Shown: positions 60,551-64,000 of the stretch, piece by piece
Numbering within the stretch: position 1 is the stretch's first letter
How the letters are laid out: every line of letters begins with the position of its first letter
Source: Streptomyces djakartensis
Lineage (GTDB): Bacteria > Actinomycetota > Actinomycetes > Streptomycetales > Streptomycetaceae
Assembly: GCF_014651075.1 (NCBI RefSeq)
Contig: NZ_BMWE01000015.1
Coordinates: 105,813-169,812 of the forward strand
DNA: 64,000 nucleotides
Reading direction: 5' to 3'
Program-made: the position numbers and the translations under genes
Notes under the pieces: generated by a model
What the model was told of the DNA's origin: nothing
Databases searched by the model: none
The model's input: only the letters and a program-made list of their open reading frames with translations

Positions 60551-61302
60551 GCGACGAGCGCCCCACTCCTGTGCTGCGCGCCGAGGGGCTGGTGAAGACG
60601 CACCACGGCGAAGGCGCGCCCGCCCACGCCGTGCGCGGGGTCGACCTGTGCGTACGGCCCGGCGAGTTCGTGGCGATCACCGGCCCGTCCGGCGCCGGCA
60701 AGTCGACGCTGCTGCATCTGCTCGGCGGGCTCCAGCGGCCGGACGCGGGCAGCATCTGGCTCGACGGGGAGTGCACGGACCGCTACAGCGAGGCCCGCTG
60801 GGCGGTGGAGCGCAGGAAGCGCATCGGGATCGTCTTCCAGTTCTTCAACCTCGTGTCCAACCTGTCCGTCGCCGACAACGTGGAACTGCCCGCCCTGCTG
60901 GCCGGCGCCGCGCCGAAGCAGGCGCGGGCCGAGCGTGAGCAGCTGCTGGCTGAGCTGGGCCTGACGGGCAAGGAGCGCAGCATGCCGGGCGAGCTGTCCG
61001 GCGGTGAGCAGCAGCGGGTCGCCCTCGCCCGGGCCCTGGTCAACCATCCCCCGCTGCTGCTCGCCGACGAACCGGCGGGCAGCCTGGACAGCAAGGGCAC
61101 CCGTGAGGTGATGCGGCTGCTGTCCCGCTTCCACCAGCGGGGCCAGACGATCCTCCTGGTCACTCACGACGCCCGCCTGGCGAGCGCCGCGGACCGGGTG
61201 ATCAGCTTCTTCGACGGCCGGATCGCCGACGACGCGGCGCTCGACGGCGGCACACCCCCGCGCCGGCCCGGCATTTCCGGTGTGCTGGAACTCAAGGACT
61301 GA
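60547..61302 (+). CDS. MacB/LolD-type ABC exporter ATPase
   Basis: The 251-aa ATPase has Walker A GPSGAGKSTL, signature LSGGEQQRVALARA, Walker B LLLADEPAGSLD and H-loop VTHDARLA. The class pairs with FtsX-type permeases, and one follows. It is co-translated with PadR. Confidence 0.92.
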   Translation: MSDERPTPVLRAEGLVKTHHGEGAPAHAVRGVDLCVRPGEFVAITGPSGAGKSTLLHLLGGLQRPDAGSIWLDGECTDRYSEARWAVERRKRIGIVFQFFNLVSNLSVADNVELPALLAGAAPKQARAEREQLLAELGLTGKERSMPGELSGGEQQRVALARALVNHPPLLLADEPAGSLDSKGTREVMRLLSRFHQRGQTILLVTHDARLASAADRVISFFDGRIADDAALDGGTPPRRPGISGVLELKD

Positions 61303-61353
61303 CATGCCGGTGTACGACCACCGCGTCCGCCGCGGGCCGAGGGGCTGAGGGCC

Positions 61354-63759
61354 GTGCGAGCCCCCCTGCGCTGGGCGCACTCCGATCTGCGCACGCACCG
61401 CGGCGAGGCGCTGTTCCTGGTCCTCGCCACGGCGGGCATCGTCGCCTCACTGCTGCTGGCCTCGTCCCTGTTCGGGTACGCCACCAACCCCTGGCAGCGG
61501 GTGTTCACGCAGTCGCACGGCGCGCACGTGTGGCTGCACACCGACACCGCGACCGACACCGGCGAGCTGGCCGGGCTGGACGGTGTGGACTCCGTCGCCG
61601 GCCCTTACCCCACCGCCTCCCTCACCGTCGCCTCGCGCGGCAACCGCGCCTCCGCGGAGCTGCGCGGCACCGCGGAACGGCCCTCGGTCGGCCGGCCGCC
61701 GATCGTCTCCGGGCACTGGCTGGACCCCGCCACCCCGAACGGTGTGGTCCTGGAGAGCCGTTTCGCCCGGGCGCTGCTGGCCGAGCCCGGCGACACCCTC
61801 ACCGTGCCCGGTACCGCCCGGGAGCTGACCGTGGTGGGCCTGGCCGACAGCGCCGAGCCGCGCTATCGGCCCGGTGAGCAGCCGGGCCTGGTGTGGGCGC
61901 TGCCGTCGGCCGTGCCGGACCCGGGCGGCCAGGTGATCGGGCTGCGGCTGACCGACCCCGCCGACACCTCCTACCTCGTCCAGCGCGCCGTGACCGTGCT
62001 GGGCGCCGGGGCGATCGGCGAGGTCTCCACCTGGCAGCAGGCACGGGCCGAGGCGCAGGGCGACAACCGGCTCCTCGGCCAGGTGCTGGGCCTGTTCGGG
62101 CTGGGCGCGCTGGTCGCCGCCGGGCTCGCCGTGCACGGGGCGATCGGCACCCGTATCCGCGGTCACCTGCGCGATCTGTCCGTACTGAAGGCGATCGGCT
62201 TCACACCCGGCCAGGTGGTCCGCGTCTTCCTGCTGCAGCACCTGGCCTACGCCCTGCTGGGCGCCGTCGCCGCCGCCGCGCTGGCGGAGCTTCTGGGCAG
62301 CCGGATCCCCGGGCGGCTGGGGGACGCGGTCGGCTTGTGGCAGGGACTGCCCGGTCACACCCTGGCACTGGTCGCGATACCGGTCGGCGCCGTGCTGTTC
62401 ATCGGCGCGACCACGGGGCTCGCCGCCTGGCGGGCCGGACGGGTGCCGCCGGTCCCGGTGCAGAGGCCCGCCGCGGCGCCGGCCGGGCGGTGGTCAGGGA
62501 CGACCGGCCGGATCCTCGGACGGCGGCCCGCGACGAGTTCACCGGACGGGCGGCCGGTGAGCGGGCTGCGCCGGATCCTCAGGCTGCCGCCCGCGGCTCC
62601 CCGGACCGGCCGGCTCTCCGGACCGGCCCGCCGCGCGCTCGGCGGGCGGATCCCGCCCGCGCTGGTACTGGGCTGGCACAAGGCGTTCACCCGCCGCCCC
62701 CGTTCGCTGGCCACCGTCGCCCGTCTCACGCTGCCGCTGCTGCTGATCGTCGTGGCGATGAGCGCCTGGACCACCATCGACCGCTTCCACAGCGAGCCCG
62801 AGCAGGTCGGTCTGCCGACCGCGCTCAGCGTCCGCGCCGACGCGGGCCTGAACGAGCGGCAGACCCGTGCGCTGCTGGAGCGCGACCCGGGGGTGGCCGC
62901 CGCCTACCCCGGTGTCGAGACGGCCGCCCTGGTTCCCGGCCAGACGGCGACCTTCGCCCTGCGCGGCCTCGGCACCCGCCAGAACCCCTACCCGTACACC
63001 CTCGCCGAGGGCCGCCCCGCCCGTGGTGCCGACGAGGCCGTGGCGGGGCAGGGGCTGCTCGACCTGCTGGACGTGCGCGTCGGCGACTGGGTGCGGGTGA
63101 CCGTGCGGGACCAGCCCCAGGTCCTGCACATCGTGGGCCGCAGCATCGAGCCGGAGAACGCGGGGCGGGTCATCTCCACGTCCCTGGACACCCTGCGCGC
63201 GAACGACCCCGGGCTCCGCCCGGCCCTGTACGAACTGCGCCTGACTCCCGGCGCCGAGCCCCGGGAGGTGGCCGACCGGGTGGCCACGGCCGGGTGCGGC
63301 CATCTGGACGTGCACACCGTGACCAACCCGGCCGACGGGCTCTCCCCGCTGCGCGCCGTCGTCGCCGGGCTGATCGCCGTCCTCGCTCTCATCGGGCTCA
63401 TCGAGTTGCTGACCGCGATCGGCGGCACCGTCCGGGAGAGCGAGCGGGACCTGCTGGCGCTGAAGGCCATCGGCCTGTCCCCCCGGCAGATCACGGCGAT
63501 CACGATGACGGCCACCGGCTGTACGGCGCTGGCCGCCGTCCTCGCCGCCGCCGCCCTGGGCCTGCCCCTCGCCCACTGGCTGATCGACGCCCAGGGCAGA
63601 GGGAGCGGCGTCGGCGCGGGAATCGCGCAGGGCCCCTCCGCCCTGCTCATGCTGCTGCTCGGAGCGGCGGCGGTGCTCTGCGCGGCGGCGCTCGCCGCCG
63701 TGCCCGCGGCCCGGGCGGCACGGCGGCGACTGGCGGACACGCTCAGCGCGGTGGCCTGA
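61354..63759 (+). CDS. FtsX-like ABC exporter permease
   Basis: The 801-aa protein has two FtsX domains. A first helix (about 20-40) and external domain precede the first trio of helices (about 240-360). A Pro/Arg-rich linker (about 365-425), a second lone helix (about 450-475), another external domain, and the second trio (about 670-800) follow. Both domains carry the FtsX-type LSVLKAIGFTPGQV and LLALKAIGLSPRQI coupling helices. It works with the ATPase as a mechanotransducing exporter for lipids, peptides or antibiotics. GTG start with GAGGGGC upstream; its stop lies in the terminator stem. Confidence 0.9.
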   Translation: MRAPLRWAHSDLRTHRGEALFLVLATAGIVASLLLASSLFGYATNPWQRVFTQSHGAHVWLHTDTATDTGELAGLDGVDSVAGPYPTASLTVASRGNRASAELRGTAERPSVGRPPIVSGHWLDPATPNGVVLESRFARALLAEPGDTLTVPGTARELTVVGLADSAEPRYRPGEQPGLVWALPSAVPDPGGQVIGLRLTDPADTSYLVQRAVTVLGAGAIGEVSTWQQARAEAQGDNRLLGQVLGLFGLGALVAAGLAVHGAIGTRIRGHLRDLSVLKAIGFTPGQVVRVFLLQHLAYALLGAVAAAALAELLGSRIPGRLGDAVGLWQGLPGHTLALVAIPVGAVLFIGATTGLAAWRAGRVPPVPVQRPAAAPAGRWSGTTGRILGRRPATSSPDGRPVSGLRRILRLPPAAPRTGRLSGPARRALGGRIPPALVLGWHKAFTRRPRSLATVARLTLPLLLIVVAMSAWTTIDRFHSEPEQVGLPTALSVRADAGLNERQTRALLERDPGVAAAYPGVETAALVPGQTATFALRGLGTRQNPYPYTLAEGRPARGADEAVAGQGLLDLLDVRVGDWVRVTVRDQPQVLHIVGRSIEPENAGRVISTSLDTLRANDPGLRPALYELRLTPGAEPREVADRVATAGCGHLDVHTVTNPADGLSPLRAVVAGLIAVLALIGLIELLTAIGGTVRESERDLLALKAIGLSPRQITAITMTATGCTALAAVLAAAALGLPLAHWLIDAQGRGSGVGAGIAQGPSALLMLLLGAAAVLCAAALAAVPAARAARRRLADTLSAVA

Positions 63760-63780
63760 CCTCGACGAGTCCAGGCCACC
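63750..63780. terminator. terminator between the exporter and pgi
   Basis: GGTGGCCTG (63750-63758) pairs with CAGGCCACC (63772-63780), and CTCG-A-CGAG inside extends the stem. The permease stop codon is within it. It lies between convergent genes and can act both ways. Confidence 0.8.
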
Positions 63781-63803
63781 GCCCGTCTACCACCTGGCGG
63801 TCG

Positions 63804-64000
63804 TCACTGCCGGCCGCGCAGCTCCCGGTACGCGGCGACGAGGGCCTTCGTGGAGGCGTCCAGACCCTCGACCTCGGCGCCCTCGGTCAGGGCGGGCTCG
63901 ACGCGCTTGGCGAGCACCTTGCCGAGCTCGACGCCCCACTGGTCGAAGGAGTCGATGTTCCACACCGCGCCCTGCACGAACACCTTGTGCTCGTAGAGGG
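63804..64000 (-). CDS. pgi: glucose-6-phosphate isomerase, C-terminal part
   Basis: The last 65 codons of the gene are in the window; it continues past the right edge. The translation contains LYEHKVFVQGAVWNIDSFDQ (the second PGI signature region) and WGVELGKVLAKRVEP, with a conserved C-terminal lysine-containing tail. It interconverts glucose-6-phosphate and fructose-6-phosphate. In S. coelicolor I recall a pgi copy close to tkt-tal-zwf-opcA-pgl; here about 10.7 kb of sugar import and export genes separate them. Confidence 0.92.
   Translation of the reverse strand, partial: LYEHKVFVQGAVWNIDSFDQWGVELGKVLAKRVEPALTEGAEVEGLDASTKALVAAYRELRGRQ

Overview
This window is a GC-rich (about 70 percent) stretch of an actinobacterial chromosome, almost certainly a Streptomyces. 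The evidence is the strong third-position G/C bias with long antisense shadow ORFs, frequent GTG/TTG starts, many ATGA/GTGA stop-start overlaps, an actinobacterial-type dapD, SufR-BDCSU, OpcA, and a core order (PhoX, SoxR-type monooxygenase, dapA, dapD, suf, heme A/O synthases, tkt-tal-zwf-opcA-pgl ... pgi) that I recall as one neighbourhood in S. coelicolor. No tRNA, rRNA, CRISPR array, IS element or prophage module was seen.

Layout. 1-5.7 kb: sugar-acid catabolism, with a partial DHDPS-family aldolase/dehydratase, a GntR/FCD regulator, an MFS transporter, a 387-aa protein of unknown function coupled to 5-dehydro-4-deoxyglucarate dehydratase, and a divergent uronate dehydrogenase. The last two are driven by mirrored promoters of identical design. 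6-11 kb: DeoR regulator plus an ABC importer (binding lipoprotein, two permeases, no ATPase) and a zinc polyol-type dehydrogenase, all coupled. 11-20 kb: a small conserved protein, a double-TerD protein, TetR and LacI regulators, a Tat-exported PhoX phosphatase behind a PHO box, an acidic conserved protein, a secreted exonuclease/phosphatase. 20-26 kb: a monooxygenase behind a SoxR-type promoter, a 112-bp palindromic element, DUF3618 and holin-X-like proteins, dapA, dapD, an autoregulated SMR-TetR pair, and a membrane-anchored AbfB protein.

26-33 kb: the complete suf Fe-S operon under SufR, with a CAAC-N6-GTTG operator touching the sufR start. 33-40 kb: an accessory block of five tightly packed or coupled genes (receiver, receiver, HEAT protein, QxxRW family-2 glycosyltransferase, HAMP-GAF histidine kinase) convergent with a secreted GH16 glycosidase. 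I read this as a self-contained, signal-controlled exopolysaccharide system, and it is the best candidate here for an undescribed system. 40-46 kb: an AAC(3)-like acetyltransferase, an ABC-2 exporter, heme A synthase, an amidohydrolase and heme O synthase. 46-53 kb: the pentose-phosphate operon tkt-tal-zwf-opcA-pgl, ending in a 155-bp palindrome.

53-64 kb: a second sugar importer (one permease carries an inserted exported domain), a GH13 alpha-glucosidase, another binding protein, a PadR-controlled FtsX-type ABC exporter, and the 3' end of pgi. This block separates pgi from the rest of the pentose-phosphate operon. The importers presumably borrow a shared MsiK-type ATPase from elsewhere. Several regulatory sites (PHO box, SoxR box, SufR box, TetR tandem operators, PadR-type palindrome) could be read directly from the sequence and agree with the adjacent gene functions.
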